Source: an uncultured Rubripirellula sp.
Lineage (GTDB): Bacteria > Planctomycetota > Planctomycetia > Pirellulales > Pirellulaceae
Direction of reading: 5' to 3'
Length of the DNA: 64,000 bases
Assembly (NCBI GenBank): GCA_938075415.1
Contig: CALJHC010000030.1
Coordinates: 1 to 64,000 of the forward strand
Part shown: positions 28,830 to 39,290 of the stretch, piece after piece
How the letters are laid out: each line of letters begins with the position of its first letter
Numbering within the stretch: position 1 is the stretch's first letter
The notes under the pieces: model-generated
Told to the model about the DNA's origin: nothing
Seen by the model: the letters and a program-made list of their open reading frames with translations, nothing else
Databases searched by the model: none
Position numbers and translations under genes: made by a program

Positions 28830-29592
28830 GAGTTGGTCAGGCAATCGTTGCAATGTGAGGTTGGTTGGGGTATCGATCGACAGAAGAAAAAAAGTCATTG
28901 GATAACAAACCTTGCTATCACTGTTTCAAAACATTTCTTGTCTTTGTCGAGTATTGGGAAGAGTGCTATGAACTTGTATCAGGGTAACTAATTTGCCAAG
29001 TCAAATGGAACGTTGGGTTGCTGGATCTTGATTTTAGAAATCCATCAGATAGCAGGTTTCAGGATACGAGGACTGGAAAAATTCACACACATTCTTGGAG
29101 CGTTTCAGTTGGATTCGCAGATGAACAACTCTCCGGCATCCGAGTTTCGCTGTGATGACTTGACCCCTTCGTCGGTCGTCGCACTGTCGTCTGGGTTGAT
29201 GCGGAGTCCCGGTTGGTTGGTCGAAGTGTGCGGGGCTTCGCGAGGGAACCGCAATTACTCCAAAATCATAGCCATTGTGAAAGCATCTGCGAAGGTCGTT
29301 GGAGGGGTTCAGCAAGAATTCTTCCAAGGAGATCATTGTCGGCAATCGGGCACGATCCTTCCGAGTCATGGCGTCCCACTTGTAGGGTTTGCCGGTGCCC
29401 GAGGCATCACAAGTTTCTCGGCCCGGATCTGCATCGCTGCGTTGTGAAGGTTTTCGGCGACAGGTCGTCACGTCCAAAATTGCACATGCAAACCATGGGT
29501 GGATTCAGGTCAATGCGAGTCTGAACCGCGTTAGAAGGTTGTCAGCGGCGGCTGCGTTATTTCTTTTTTCACATTGATCTATCGGATCAACC
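28830..29592. other. Gene-poor stretch
   Basis: About 760 bp upstream of ilvE. Two overlapping open frames on opposite strands (around 29013-29477) have no domain, no signal peptide and no Shine-Dalgarno, so I do not call either. No repeats seen. Confidence 0.45.
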
Positions 29593-30438
29593 CTAGCCGT
29601 TTAAATCTGCGGATGTGGCTGCATCAATTACCGATTGGTCAAAGTAGTTAATCGACATTCCTGCATCGACAACGATGGACTGCGCTGTAATGCCACCACT
29701 TCGGGGACTGAGTAGAAATACCGCCGTGTTTGCAACTTCGTCCGTCTCGACGGCCCTCTTTCTTGGGATGACTTTTTCGGCGAATAAATAGGAGTCGACA
29801 TAGCCAGGGATTCCTGCCGAGGCACTGGTTTTCAAGAGGCCCGCGGCGACCGCATTAAATCTTACCTCACTGAAGCGGCTGAACGATTTGGTGAGAAACG
29901 CCAGCGAGGATTCAAGTGCGGCTTTGATCGGTGCCATGAATCCATAGCTTTCACTTGCCATCCGAGTGGTACTGATTCCGATCGTCACCACGGAGGCATT
30001 GGGTTCGAAGATTTCACGTAATGCGTTGCTGACCTGGGTCAGCGAAAAACAGGAAATATCAAATGCTTGAAGGATCTGTTTCCTTGTTGTCTCGTGAAAG
30101 GGGCGTATTCCCTCGGGGTAGTCCGCAAACGCAATGGAGTGAACGTATCCGGCAAGCCGTACGCCTCGGCTTGTCAGGGTGGAGGCGAGTGTCTGGATTT
30201 GTTCAGGTTGCTCGACATCGCAAATGACAATATCACGGTCTGCCAGCAGCTTGCCGAGGCTCTCTTTTCTTTGTTCACTTCGGACGCTGTAGATGACTTT
30301 TCCACCCAAATGCTCGATTGACTTTGCGATTCGGTAAGCCACGCTTTTTTTATTGGCAACACCCATGACGAGAAAGGTTTTTTCTGAGAACCCCATGAAA
30401 TCGATTGAGGGATCGTTATCCGTTTGATTGGCGTTCAT
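29593..30438 (-). CDS. fabI: Enoyl-[acyl-carrier-protein] reductase (NADH)
   Basis: 281-residue SDR-fold FabI. The nucleotide motif [13 protein letters not shown] near residue 27 is FabI-specific, the catalytic Y-x6-K is YGFMAPIK, and the C-terminus has the family's [22 protein letters not shown] block. It carries out the last reduction in type II fatty acid elongation, in the cytosol. The N-terminal ~14 residues before [12 protein letters not shown] are extra, so the true start could be the second Met. A FabZ-type dehydratase lies 77 bp upstream on the same strand, making a small fatty-acid operon likely. FabI is the target class of triclosan. Confidence 0.93.
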   Translation of the reverse strand: MNANQTDNDPSIDFMGFSEKTFLVMGVANKKSVAYRIAKSIEHLGGKVIYSVRSEQRKESLGKLLADRDIVICDVEQPEQIQTLASTLTSRGVRLAGYVHSIAFADYPEGIRPFHETTRKQILQAFDISCFSLTQVSNALREIFEPNASVVTIGISTTRMASESYGFMAPIKAALESSLAFLTKSFSRFSEVRFNAVAAGLLKTSASAGIPGYVDSYLFAEKVIPRKRAVETDEVANTAVFLLSPRSGGITAQSIVVDAGMSINYFDQSVIDAATSADLNG

Positions 30439-30515
30439 TGTTTATCAGTGTGGTTGTGGTCGACCGTTCGGAGAAAATCGTTGCTTGTGCAGAATGCAGT
30501 CTTTGGGTCGCTGTT

Positions 30516-30944
30516 TTATTGTTTTTCAGAGACGCTGCACGCAAAGTCTAGACGCACCGCTAGTTTTCCGTTGAGGGTCATTTTGCCAGTCATGTAGTAG
30601 GCGTTGCTGACTTGGTCATTGAGTTTGGCATTGATTTCGACAGTGTCGCCTGGACGAACCATTCGCTTGAACTTTACACCGTCCATTCGCGTGGCCACTG
30701 GAACAGTGTCCCCACCAAGTGATGCCATATCCGACAGCAAGAGGGCTCCGGCTTGTAAACAGCACTCGCAGAGGATCACACCCGGCACGAGGGGGAAGTC
30801 AGGAAAGTGACCTTGAACGAATGGTTCCTCATCCGAAAAGGTCTTGAGGCAGGTGATTTCTCCGTCACCCATCGTGACAATTTTGTCAACGAGCAGCATC
30901 GGGGCGCGGTGTGGGATACGAGTTTCAATTTCTGGCTTGTTCAT
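30516..30944 (-). CDS. fabZ: 3-hydroxyacyl-ACP dehydratase, FabZ type
   Basis: 142 residues from ATG 30944, preceded by an AGGG; a start at 31001 is less likely. Hot-dog fold with the active-site block GHFPDFPLVPGVILCE, where the His and the downstream Glu are the catalytic pair. N-terminal IPHRAPMLLVDKI is typical of FabZ. It dehydrates 3-hydroxyacyl-ACP in fatty acid elongation. It is just upstream of fabI on the same strand. A specialised FabZ paralogue for another pathway is possible. Confidence 0.85.
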   Translation of the reverse strand: MNKPEIETRIPHRAPMLLVDKIVTMGDGEITCLKTFSDEEPFVQGHFPDFPLVPGVILCECCLQAGALLLSDMASLGGDTVPVATRMDGVKFKRMVRPGDTVEINAKLNDQVSNAYYMTGKMTLNGKLAVRLDFACSVSEKQ

Positions 30945-31399
30945 CCCTAAATCAGAAGTGATCGATGGCTGCTTCGTCAAGCCGAAATTGGGGATGACCA
31001 AAGCGTGATTCGATTATTGGTGGATGAAGGCGATCCTGTCTCGCCCATTCAGGCGTTCGTCAGCCTGATGAATCACTTGGTGTTGAATCGACAACCGGAT
31101 TCCATCCGGTGCGTAATTTTCGGTCATCGTCTGTTCAGCCGGACAGTGATGAAGCGGTGCGCTGATAAGGAGGTTATTGAGTTTACCTGATCAACCTCGG
31201 CGACCTCAGGAAGGGTTTGGGACAACAACCAAGCAACAAACGCCCTGCACCAATGCAATGTTTGCCACATGGAACGCTCACCACTTCGGAAATCCGATTG
31301 GATCGCCGTTCCAACACGGCTACCTTTTGATAAAACCATGCCATTGGTGTAAACAATGTGTCTTGCCGATTCCTCCCTACTTCTGTCTCCCGCAAGCTT
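30945..31399. other. Divergent intergenic region
   Basis: 455 bp between the fabZ/fabI unit and the LarA-family gene, which point apart. It should hold both promoters. I see no hairpin, repeat or supported gene. Confidence 0.4.
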
Positions 31400-32674
31400 A
31401 TGACAACTTATTACGCAAACGGTGGCTTGACTAATTCGCTTACCACCGATGATCTACGGGAGGCCCTGACCGAGACCTTTGATCAGTTGGGACGACCGAA
31501 AAAGACACTGCTGTTGCCACCGGACGCGACGCGAATCTTCAGTCGGGCGGGTGAATTAACGGTGCTTTGCCACGAACTGCTAGGCGACAGGATCACTGAC
31601 ATCATGCCCGCTTTGGGGACTCACAGTCCCATGAAGCCTGATCAGTTAGATCACATGTTCCCGGGGGTACCGCATGAACTGTTCCGACCCCATTATTGGC
31701 GGGATGACGTCGTCACACTTGGGACGGTTTCCGCCGAATTTGTCGCGGACGTCACCGGAGGTGTTTACAACAAGCCTTGGAAAGCACAAGTCAACCGGAT
31801 GCTTCGGGACGGGGATCACGATCTCATTTTTTCCCTTGGCCAAGTGGTCCCGCACGAGGTCATTGGAATGGCCAACTATAACAAGAATGTTTTTGTTGGT
31901 ACGGGTGGTGTCGAGGGAATTAACGAGAGTCATTTTCTCAGCGCCGTGTACGGTATTGAACAGACTCTGGGTCGTGCCGATACACCGTTGCGTAAAATAT
32001 TGAATCATGCCCAGGATGAGTTTTGCAGTGGGATGCCGTTGCTTTACGCATTAACCGTGATTCAGCAGATGCCTGACGGAACCCTGCACACTCGGGGGCT
32101 TTATATCGGAGATGATCATGAGACATTTTTTGAAGCCGCCGATCTTGCGAAACAAGTCAATATCACGCATTTAGATCGTGCCCCAAAACATGTCGTTGCC
32201 TACCTGGATCCGTCGGAATTCAAGAGTACTTGGCTGGGGAACAAAGCGATCTATCGAAGTCGGCTTGCAATCGCAGACGGAGGCAGGTTGACGGTGCTCG
32301 GGCCAGCGGTTGAGGAATTTGGTGAAGATGCAGAGATAGATCGGTTAATTCGCAAATATGGATATCGTACCAAGGAAGAAATTTTGGAGTTGGTTACAGC
32401 GAATGAAGATCTTGCCGCTAATCCGTCCGCTGCCGCACACCTTGTCCATGGATCTCATGAAAATCGGTTTGAGGTCGTTTACGCTGCCGGGAAGCTATCG
32501 GCGGAGGAAATTGCGTCAGTCAATTACACTCCGGGCAATCTTGACGAGTTGCTTAGACGCTATGACGTTGAACAATTATCTGACGGATGGCATACCGATG
32601 ACGAAGGCAACGAGTTCTATTTTTTGCAGAATCCGGCTCTGGGGCTGTGGCAGGCAGATAACCTAAGCGGATGA
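31400..32674 (+). CDS. larA: LarA-family (nickel-pincer) racemase/epimerase
   Basis: 424 residues from ATG 31400, the normal LarA length. Family members bind a nickel-pincer nucleotide made by LarB, LarC and LarE. A His in ALGTHSPM matches the first catalytic His, and VPHEVIG...NYNKN gives a second His and a Lys exactly ten residues later, the spacing of the catalytic His and cofactor-attachment Lys of lactate racemase. LarA relatives act on lactate and many other 2-hydroxy acids; the substrate here is unknown. No larB, larC or larE is in the window. The symbol denotes family only. Confidence 0.8.
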   Translation: MTTYYANGGLTNSLTTDDLREALTETFDQLGRPKKTLLLPPDATRIFSRAGELTVLCHELLGDRITDIMPALGTHSPMKPDQLDHMFPGVPHELFRPHYWRDDVVTLGTVSAEFVADVTGGVYNKPWKAQVNRMLRDGDHDLIFSLGQVVPHEVIGMANYNKNVFVGTGGVEGINESHFLSAVYGIEQTLGRADTPLRKILNHAQDEFCSGMPLLYALTVIQQMPDGTLHTRGLYIGDDHETFFEAADLAKQVNITHLDRAPKHVVAYLDPSEFKSTWLGNKAIYRSRLAIADGGRLTVLGPAVEEFGEDAEIDRLIRKYGYRTKEEILELVTANEDLAANPSAAAHLVHGSHENRFEVVYAAGKLSAEEIASVNYTPGNLDELLRRYDVEQLSDGWHTDDEGNEFYFLQNPALGLWQADNLSG

Positions 32675-33709
32675 CTCGCTTGAGCGGCACCGACACCGAC
32701 GCGAGCGGTCTTCAGACTGATGTTGATCACCTTGATGTTGCTGCGGAGGCGAGCAGAGCTTGGGGGGGCAGATCGTCGTGTTAAGAGTCCCGGTTGTTCG
32801 CACCGTCAGAACTTCCGTTCTTGTCGCGGGATCGAAGTACCGGGATCGAAGTACCGGGATCCAAGTGCTGAGACGCCCTGCTATCAGTTTACCGTTGCCT
32901 AATCCAAAGACCGGTTTCGGTCTGTTCGGGTCTGTCGTTTCAAGGTAACACCAGCGTGGTTTTGTACACGCAGCTTTCCGTTTCTCACGACGCTTGATCT
33001 GGTCTAGTGCCAGAGTCGCTGAATTGACATAGCGTCAGATCCCCGGTGAGCCACGTTACCAAGTGATTTCTAATCTGCAATGAGGGCTATCCGCTTAGCA
33101 ACTGGGGCCTTGCAAGGTGCGTCCGATGCGTTGTCTGCGTGGATCCTCACGCATGGGAAAGCCGTCGAACACGGAAGTGTGGAACGGGTTGCAGAAAGGT
33201 AGGTGTTGCGAAACTCATTTCCAACGGGTCCAACTTGCGTCAATCAGCCGTTTCTTTTTGAATCCGGCAGACAGCGTGGAATAAATCGTTACACAATTCT
33301 TAACCGGTGCAACTAGAATAATGCCTTTGACTAAATCATCTGCGCTAGCTTGCGCGTTCGGCAGACCAAAACGGATTGCTTACGTAGTCAACAAGGTCGA
33401 GTAGCTATTTTGTTGTGTTATGGCGCAGAGTTGCAGGTGCTTGCTATTTCAATAGGTCAGCTGCCAGTCATGGCATTCCCAATTTTCTTAGCAACGCAAA
33501 GGCTTGGATCGCACTTCTTCAGATTCGGTGGAGGCAAGAATTACGAGAAAAGTAACTCGGATCCCATGTTGAACTGAAATACGGTGCTGATTAGAGCGGT
33601 GCTTTGTAGGGCACCTGTAAGTTGAATTCGTGAATGTAATTATCACGATGTGGAGCGAAAACTGAACCAGCGTAATGAAGATTTACCCTGCCATACTTTC
33701 TAGAGACTG
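32675..33709. other. Gene-poor stretch before the chemotaxis cluster
   Basis: Just over 1 kb with no supported gene; it holds the tandem repeat at 32827-32868. The promoter of the cheA cluster must be in its right part. I see no terminator with a T-tract. Confidence 0.45.
32827..32868. repeat. Short tandem repeat, 14-bp unit x3
   Basis: CGGGATCGAAGTAC starts at 32827 and 32841, with a diverged third copy at 32855. The period is exactly 14 bp. Confidence 0.85.
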
Positions 33710-36268
33710 ATGGGCGAACACGACGAATTCATTGCCGATTTCCTTGAGGAATGTGACGAGAACCTAGATCAACTTGATCAGGAGCTAGTCGCGTTGGAGG
33801 AGAATCCGCATGATGAGTCGAGATTACGCAGCATCTTTCGGAACGTGCACACAATCAAGGGTTCGAGTGGCTTCTTCGGCTTCGCGAAACTTGGGGCTTT
33901 GGCACACGAGGGCGAAACGCTGCTCGGGAAACTGAGAGATGGAGAGCTTATCTTCAATCAGGCAATCGCGAGCGGGTTGCTCGCAATGTCTGATGCGATC
34001 CGAGAGATTCTTGTAAGTCTGGAGCAGAGCGGGATAGAAGGTGAAAAGGATTATGGTGATGTGGCAGACGCACTGATTGCTCTGTTATCGCCAACCCAGA
34101 CGGTGGACGGTGACGACGGGCGTGTCGGCGTTTCTGATGAGGCAGCAAGTGCCGGTGATACCGAAGCAAAGGAATCTCCAAGTGGCAGTGCCGACGGAGT
34201 TGATTCGACAAGCCACATCGAATCTGATGTTGAACTGGCATCGCAGAGCGTTGCTCGCGAGTCGAAGTTGTCGGAGCATCCCAGCGACGAAGTGGGCGAT
34301 CTAGACAGTCAGACGCAGGTTAATCGTTCGTTCATCGAAGATTCGGATAAGTCTGATGCAAACTTAAACGCCGAACAGGTTCGCCACGGCGACCGGCAAG
34401 TTGGCACAAAGAGGCTTGACTCCGAAGCGGAATCACCCTTGGAGTCGAATGTAGCAGATGGCAAAGGCCGTAACGCTGTTGATGGTGCAGAAGTTGCCAA
34501 GGCTGAACCCACCTCGATACGCGTTGATGTGGGGCTGCTCGATGAATTAATGGATTTCGCGGGTGAATTAGTACTCGCCAGGAATAGTTTAACTCGCTGC
34601 AGTGAGTTTGTATCAGACAGCCGTTTGACGCTTGTTGCCAATCGAGTTAGCCAGATCACGAGCGATATACAAGATCGAGTGACACGTACACGAATGCAAC
34701 CGATCGGAGTTATCTGGGGGCGGTTTCGCCGGATCGTGCGGGACCTGGCGCTTAGTTGTGGTAAGCAGGTTCGATTGGAATTGATTGGTGAAGAAACGGA
34801 GTTGGATCGGTCGCTTCTCGAGGCGATTCGAGACCCCCTGACCCACCTAATCAGGAACGGCGTTGACCATGGTATTGAAGGGCCTAATGATCGCATGACT
34901 GCCGGCAAGCCCGCCGAGGGAGTCATTCGTTTAAATGCGAGGCATGAAAGTGGCCAGGTTGTGATCGAGGCTACGGATGATGGAGCTGGCATTGATGTCG
35001 ATAAAGTCAGGGAGAAAGCGATTTCGCGAAGGCTGCTTGACTCCGATACGGCAGCCAAAGCAAGCGCGGAGCAACTATTGCAGTTGATTTTCGAACCCGG
35101 CTTTTCAACTGCCTCACAGGTGAGTGAGATTTCTGGACGTGGTGTGGGAATGGATGTTGTTCGAAGTCACGTCGAGCAAATCGGTGGTTCCGTGCACGTC
35201 AAGAGCGTTGTCGGATCAGGAACCACCCTCACCATCAAGCTGCCGTTAACGCTCGCTATCCTGCCGGCGCTGGCCGTTCGATCAGGGAATCAACAATTCG
35301 TCTTACCGCAGGCAAGTCTTCTTGAGGTGGTCACTATTGGAGAATCAAGTCCGATTGAGTGGTTGCACGATGTGCCGGTTTATCGCTTGCGGGGTAAGCT
35401 CCTGCCATTGGTATGGATGGATCAAGTTCTGGGTATTTCATCGGGTGCGGCCAGTTCCGATGGAGACCGTCAAAACGGACGTAAACAATCCAAAAAGCAT
35501 GTTGCCGTCTTGAAGGTGGATCAACTGAAGTACGGGTTGGTGATTGATGAAGTACTAAGCAGCCAAGAAATTGTTGTTAAGCCCATCGGTGCCTCGATCA
35601 AAGCGATCGGCGCCTATTCTGCGGCGACGATTATGGGTGATGGATCAGTTGCCTTGATTCTCGACCTAGGGGGAGTCGCCAAATTGGCCGGGTTAACAGC
35701 GGCGTTTCAAGGGCAACTTCAAGACTCCATCGACGCTGAGCGTGCGGTGTCGGACCACAGCTTATCAGGAATGTTAGGTGAACCTAAAGCGAGGTCATCG
35801 AGCCGATCGGTTCCCGAAGATCAATCACTTTTGATTTGCGAAATTGGTGGTGGGCGGGAAGTTGGCATCCAGATGCGTTACGTGGAGCGACTTGAAGAAA
35901 TAGCGAGATCAAAAATACAGGTGTTCGACGGCGGTTTGGCGACGAATTATCGGGGACAGATTTTACCGGTACGACCGTTCTTTGAGCCTCAGTATCGCTT
36001 CGATGTTACGAATGATGAAACCTTGGGATTCGACGAACAAAAGTCGCAGGTCGTGGTGTGCAACAAGGATGGTGGTCGAGTCGGAATCGTTGTTCAAAGC
36101 GTTGCAGACGTTGCCACCACGTATGAAGAAAGCACGGAAGTCAGCTTGAGAGAAGGTGAAATGGCTGGCCATGGATTAACGGAACGACTCGTGATTGTGC
36201 AGGGACGGATCATCGAGATGCTAGATCTGGATAAACAGTTTGTTGAAGCAACCCAGGGAGCGGGGTGA
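33710..36268 (+). CDS. cheA: Chemotaxis histidine kinase CheA with two CheW-like domains
   Basis: 852 residues. P1 (HPt) has the phospho-accepting His at residue 47 in NVHTIKGSSGFFGF. Residues ~130-265 are a low-complexity acidic/Ser linker where the CheY/CheB-binding P2 would normally be. P3 dimerisation starts near 268 (LLDELMDFAGELVLARN). The P4 kinase has its N-box LTHLIRNGVDHGIEG near 377, G1 DDGAGID near 423 and G2 GRGVGMDVV near 476. Then come two CheW-like P5 domains, ~520-660 and ~705-850. It phosphorylates response regulators in response to receptor signals. CheW follows after 4 bp. Confidence 0.95.
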   Translation: MGEHDEFIADFLEECDENLDQLDQELVALEENPHDESRLRSIFRNVHTIKGSSGFFGFAKLGALAHEGETLLGKLRDGELIFNQAIASGLLAMSDAIREILVSLEQSGIEGEKDYGDVADALIALLSPTQTVDGDDGRVGVSDEAASAGDTEAKESPSGSADGVDSTSHIESDVELASQSVARESKLSEHPSDEVGDLDSQTQVNRSFIEDSDKSDANLNAEQVRHGDRQVGTKRLDSEAESPLESNVADGKGRNAVDGAEVAKAEPTSIRVDVGLLDELMDFAGELVLARNSLTRCSEFVSDSRLTLVANRVSQITSDIQDRVTRTRMQPIGVIWGRFRRIVRDLALSCGKQVRLELIGEETELDRSLLEAIRDPLTHLIRNGVDHGIEGPNDRMTAGKPAEGVIRLNARHESGQVVIEATDDGAGIDVDKVREKAISRRLLDSDTAAKASAEQLLQLIFEPGFSTASQVSEISGRGVGMDVVRSHVEQIGGSVHVKSVVGSGTTLTIKLPLTLAILPALAVRSGNQQFVLPQASLLEVVTIGESSPIEWLHDVPVYRLRGKLLPLVWMDQVLGISSGAASSDGDRQNGRKQSKKHVAVLKVDQLKYGLVIDEVLSSQEIVVKPIGASIKAIGAYSAATIMGDGSVALILDLGGVAKLAGLTAAFQGQLQDSIDAERAVSDHSLSGMLGEPKARSSSRSVPEDQSLLICEIGGGREVGIQMRYVERLEEIARSKIQVFDGGLATNYRGQILPVRPFFEPQYRFDVTNDETLGFDEQKSQVVVCNKDGGRVGIVVQSVADVATTYEESTEVSLREGEMAGHGLTERLVIVQGRIIEMLDLDKQFVEATQGAG

Positions 36269-36272
36269 GTCT

Positions 36273-36800
36273 ATGAAAAATGGAATTCAAGAAGGTGAAG
36301 CTGCATACTGCACCTTTAGGGTTGGGGATTCAATGTGCGGTGTGCCGGTGTCACGTGTGCGTGAGATTGTCAGCGACTTGGTGATCACCCCGGTCCCTCG
36401 AGCCAGTGATTCGGTGGCGGGTTTGATCAATTTGAGGGGCCAGATCCTGACGGTGATCGAGATGCGGGATTGGCTGAGTCTGAACTCGAATCCAGACGAT
36501 ACCGATTCGCGGTTTCACTTGATCACGGAAGTTGGCAGTGAGCTGGTGAGTCTTTGCGTGGACGAAATGGGGCCGGTAGTAAGTCCCAAAGAGAGCGAGA
36601 TGGAATTAGTGCCAACCCATGTGGATCCGCAGGTGGCGGGTCGGATTGATGCAGTCGCACGCATGCCAGACCAATTGGTGTTGCTGCTGAAGGTTGAGCA
36701 AATCAAAGAAATGCGAACAATCCCGCTGAACGGGCCACGTTTGCAAGCTGAAAAAGGTCCTAAAAAAGAGAGTCTCCAATCGGCAACGTTTGGTGTTTAA
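36273..36800 (+). CDS. cheW: Chemotaxis adaptor CheW
   Basis: 175 residues from ATG 36273, with a purine-rich GGGAG/GGTGAG region in the cheA 3' end as ribosome binding site. The whole protein is one CheW domain ([40 protein letters not shown]). It links receptor to CheA. It starts 4 bp after the cheA stop and ends 11 bp before the receptor gene, so it is in the same operon. Confidence 0.95.
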   Translation: MKNGIQEGEAAYCTFRVGDSMCGVPVSRVREIVSDLVITPVPRASDSVAGLINLRGQILTVIEMRDWLSLNSNPDDTDSRFHLITEVGSELVSLCVDEMGPVVSPKESEMELVPTHVDPQVAGRIDAVARMPDQLVLLLKVEQIKEMRTIPLNGPRLQAEKGPKKESLQSATFGV

Positions 36801-36811
36801 CAGGAATTCCA

Positions 36812-38959
36812 ATGACTAAAACGAATATGAAATCAGAGGCCTCGCGGGGGTGGATCGCTCGCGTTTTCACGGTTCTGACCGGTGAATTACTGATCACCCT
36901 GCTGCTATTGTCTCTAATTCCCTTGTTGATTCTCGGTGTGACCGTCTACTTCTATGCGTCCCGATTACAGTCTGAGCAAGCGGAAGCATCGCTGGTTGAG
37001 AAACGAATTTCAAAGTCCGTTCAGATCGAACGCTATTTTGAAACGGTGCATGATCAAGTTCGTGTATTCAGCGAGAACCTGATGGTGGTCAATGCCATGA
37101 AGGAGTTCACTGAAGCGTTTAATCAGTTGGATAAAAATGGTTACGAACAAAGTGAACAATACGAGGTGTTACGCGATCAATTAAAAAGCTTCTATTCAAC
37201 GGAGTTCGCCACACGTTACCGCGAAGAGACGGGCGCTGATCCAGCCGTAGAATCGATTGTCCAGCCGATGGCCTTTGAAGCGCTCTACCTGCAGAGTCAA
37301 TACATCGTGCAGAATGATAACGCTTTGGGAGAGAAGGATCGTTTGAAGGACGCGGAAGATGGCAGCACTTACAGTGAAGTGCACAGTAGGTACCACGACG
37401 TGCTTCGTCGTTACCGCGAGACGTTTGGATTCTATGACGTTTTCTTGGTTGACGCGAAAACGAGTAACGTTGTCTATTCAGTTTTTAAAGAGGCTGATTT
37501 TGCGACATCGCTACGAAGGGGTCCATTTTCCAGCTCAAACCTCGCAACAACAGTATCGCAAGCGTCTGATTCTGGCTGGAGTGATTTTGTAGCGTTTTCT
37601 GACTACAAACCTTATGAGCCGAGTTACCGAAATGCTGCGAGCTTCATCGCTTCTCCCATTTTCAGCAACGGTGAGAAGATCGGTATCCTCGTGTTTCAAA
37701 TGCCAATTGATCAAATTGATCAAATCGTGCAGCCGGATGAGATTTCAGAAAATGGAGACGAGCTGTACGTTGTTGGCATCGATTCATTGATTCGCAACAA
37801 TTTGCAGTCGAAAGATGGCAATGAGGCGAAGATTCTCAAGACTCGAGTTGAAACCGCCGGAGCGACACGGCCGTTCTCTGAAGAGTCCCAGACCGGTGTC
37901 GGTCGTTTTCCAGGAAGGAAAGGGGAGGTATCACTGCAGACCTGGGCCCGAGTTGTCGTCCACCCCGGTGGCAGCGATGGTAACACGGTTACCTGGGCTT
38001 TGGTCTCCGAGGTGCCCGTAACGGTTGTCGAGAGACCGACTAAGCAAATTTTTTGGTTCACTGTATTGGTAACGGGAATCTCGGCCGCCTTGGTTTCAGT
38101 TGTTGCGATTGCCATCTCAAGAAGATTCACGGCGCAGCAGTCCCGACAACAAGATTTAGTGCTTGCAATTGGTGACAACATGCACACCTTGGCTTCGGCA
38201 AGCGAGGAGTTAACTAGCGTCAGCGAGCATATGAGTTCTGCCGCGGAGGAGACCACGGCTCAGGCGCGAGTCGTTAGCGAGGCGGCCGATCACGTTAGTG
38301 ATAACACACGCAATGTGTCCACAGGGCTGGAGACGTTTAGTATTTCAGTGCGTGAGGTGGCGACGAGTGCCGGCGAGGCTGCTGTAGTTGCCAATCGAGC
38401 GGTCGACGTTGCGAAGACAGCCGATGCATCCATCAACAAGCTTGACGAGAGTAGTCAGCGAATTGGCGAAGTGGTTTCAGTCATTACCTCAATCGCTGAG
38501 CAGACAAACCTGCTCGCTCTCAACGCGACGATTGAAGCCGCCAGGGCCGGCGAGGCTGGCAAAGGTTTTGCAGTGGTCGCCGGTGAAGTTAAGGAACTTG
38601 CCAAGGAAACCGCGGCGGCTACCAACAACATCAGAGATTCAATCGATCTCATCCGCGAAGACACGCAGAGGGCTGTCGAGGCGATCAGCGATATTACTAG
38701 CATCGTGGATTCAATCTGCCAGCAGGAAAACACGATTGCCAGTGCGGTTGAGCAGCAAACAAGTACGACCACAGAAATTAGTCGAAATCTAGCTGAATCT
38801 GCTGCAGGAACTGCCCAAATCGCCCAAAACATGACACAGGTCGCTCAGGCGGCGCAGGGGACCGCTGAGGGCGCGTCAAACACTCAAGCAGCGGCAATCG
38901 ATCTTTCACGAATGGCCTCCAATCTTCAGCGTTTGGTGGAAGAGTACCGGGAGCGATGA
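36812..38959 (+). CDS. Methyl-accepting chemotaxis protein, HAMP-less
   Basis: 715-residue receptor. Membrane helix 1 (~25-48, [17 protein letters not shown]), a ~360-residue exterior sensor region (Cache-like by length and pattern; ligand unknown) and membrane helix 2 (~411-432, [18 protein letters not shown]). The cytoplasmic coiled-coil domain follows, with the conserved hairpin tip [19 protein letters not shown] near 563. Between helix 2 and the coiled coil I see only a short basic stretch and no HAMP domain. There is no C-terminal CheR-tether pentapeptide. AGGAATT precedes the ATG. It is in operon with cheA-cheW. Confidence 0.93.
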   Translation: MTKTNMKSEASRGWIARVFTVLTGELLITLLLLSLIPLLILGVTVYFYASRLQSEQAEASLVEKRISKSVQIERYFETVHDQVRVFSENLMVVNAMKEFTEAFNQLDKNGYEQSEQYEVLRDQLKSFYSTEFATRYREETGADPAVESIVQPMAFEALYLQSQYIVQNDNALGEKDRLKDAEDGSTYSEVHSRYHDVLRRYRETFGFYDVFLVDAKTSNVVYSVFKEADFATSLRRGPFSSSNLATTVSQASDSGWSDFVAFSDYKPYEPSYRNAASFIASPIFSNGEKIGILVFQMPIDQIDQIVQPDEISENGDELYVVGIDSLIRNNLQSKDGNEAKILKTRVETAGATRPFSEESQTGVGRFPGRKGEVSLQTWARVVVHPGGSDGNTVTWALVSEVPVTVVERPTKQIFWFTVLVTGISAALVSVVAIAISRRFTAQQSRQQDLVLAIGDNMHTLASASEELTSVSEHMSSAAEETTAQARVVSEAADHVSDNTRNVSTGLETFSISVREVATSAGEAAVVANRAVDVAKTADASINKLDESSQRIGEVVSVITSIAEQTNLLALNATIEAARAGEAGKGFAVVAGEVKELAKETAAATNNIRDSIDLIREDTQRAVEAISDITSIVDSICQQENTIASAVEQQTSTTTEISRNLAESAAGTAQIAQNMTQVAQAAQGTAEGASNTQAAAIDLSRMASNLQRLVEEYRER

Positions 38960-39290
38960 TGCGGACTTAAGGCAGGATAGAGCCTTTGGGGGGCATTGGT
39001 TTTTTGGTGCCCCCGTATGGAAAGATGCGGAATGCCTTGTTTTGGGGGAGACGGCAGGGAGACTATCCGAACCTGCTCTGGTATCGCAGGAGCTTTGCGT
39101 TTCCTGAATTCCGTATGTGAGATCGATCAGCGATTAGATTACCGTCGATGAATCGTTGTGATTGCGATGGTTTTTATAAAAGAAGTTTTCAAAATTTTGA
39201 GTAACACTAACGCCAACCATGCGTTGGATGTTCGAGCGGCGGTGGAGATGACGTCTCCTCGTTTCTCATTGGTAGTGGGGATTTGCAGTG
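38960..39290. other. Gap between receptor and CheB genes
   Basis: 331 bp. A perfect 7-bp inverted repeat, 38989-38995 with 39008-39014 (GGGGGCA/TGCCCCC, 12-nt loop), lies 30 bp after the receptor stop but has no T-tract. It may be an mRNA end or a processing structure. A separate promoter for cheB-cheR could lie in the rest. Confidence 0.45.

Noticed and set aside
29013-29477. Two overlapping open frames on opposite strands, up to 147 codons
   Set aside because: No domain, signal peptide or ribosome binding site on either strand; likely chance open frames in a gap.
34309-35058. Minus-strand frame of 249 codons
   Set aside because: Lies wholly inside cheA and is its antisense shadow.
38989-39014. 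Hairpin after the receptor gene as a terminator
   Set aside because: Stem is perfect but there is no T-tract, so I list it only within the gap description.
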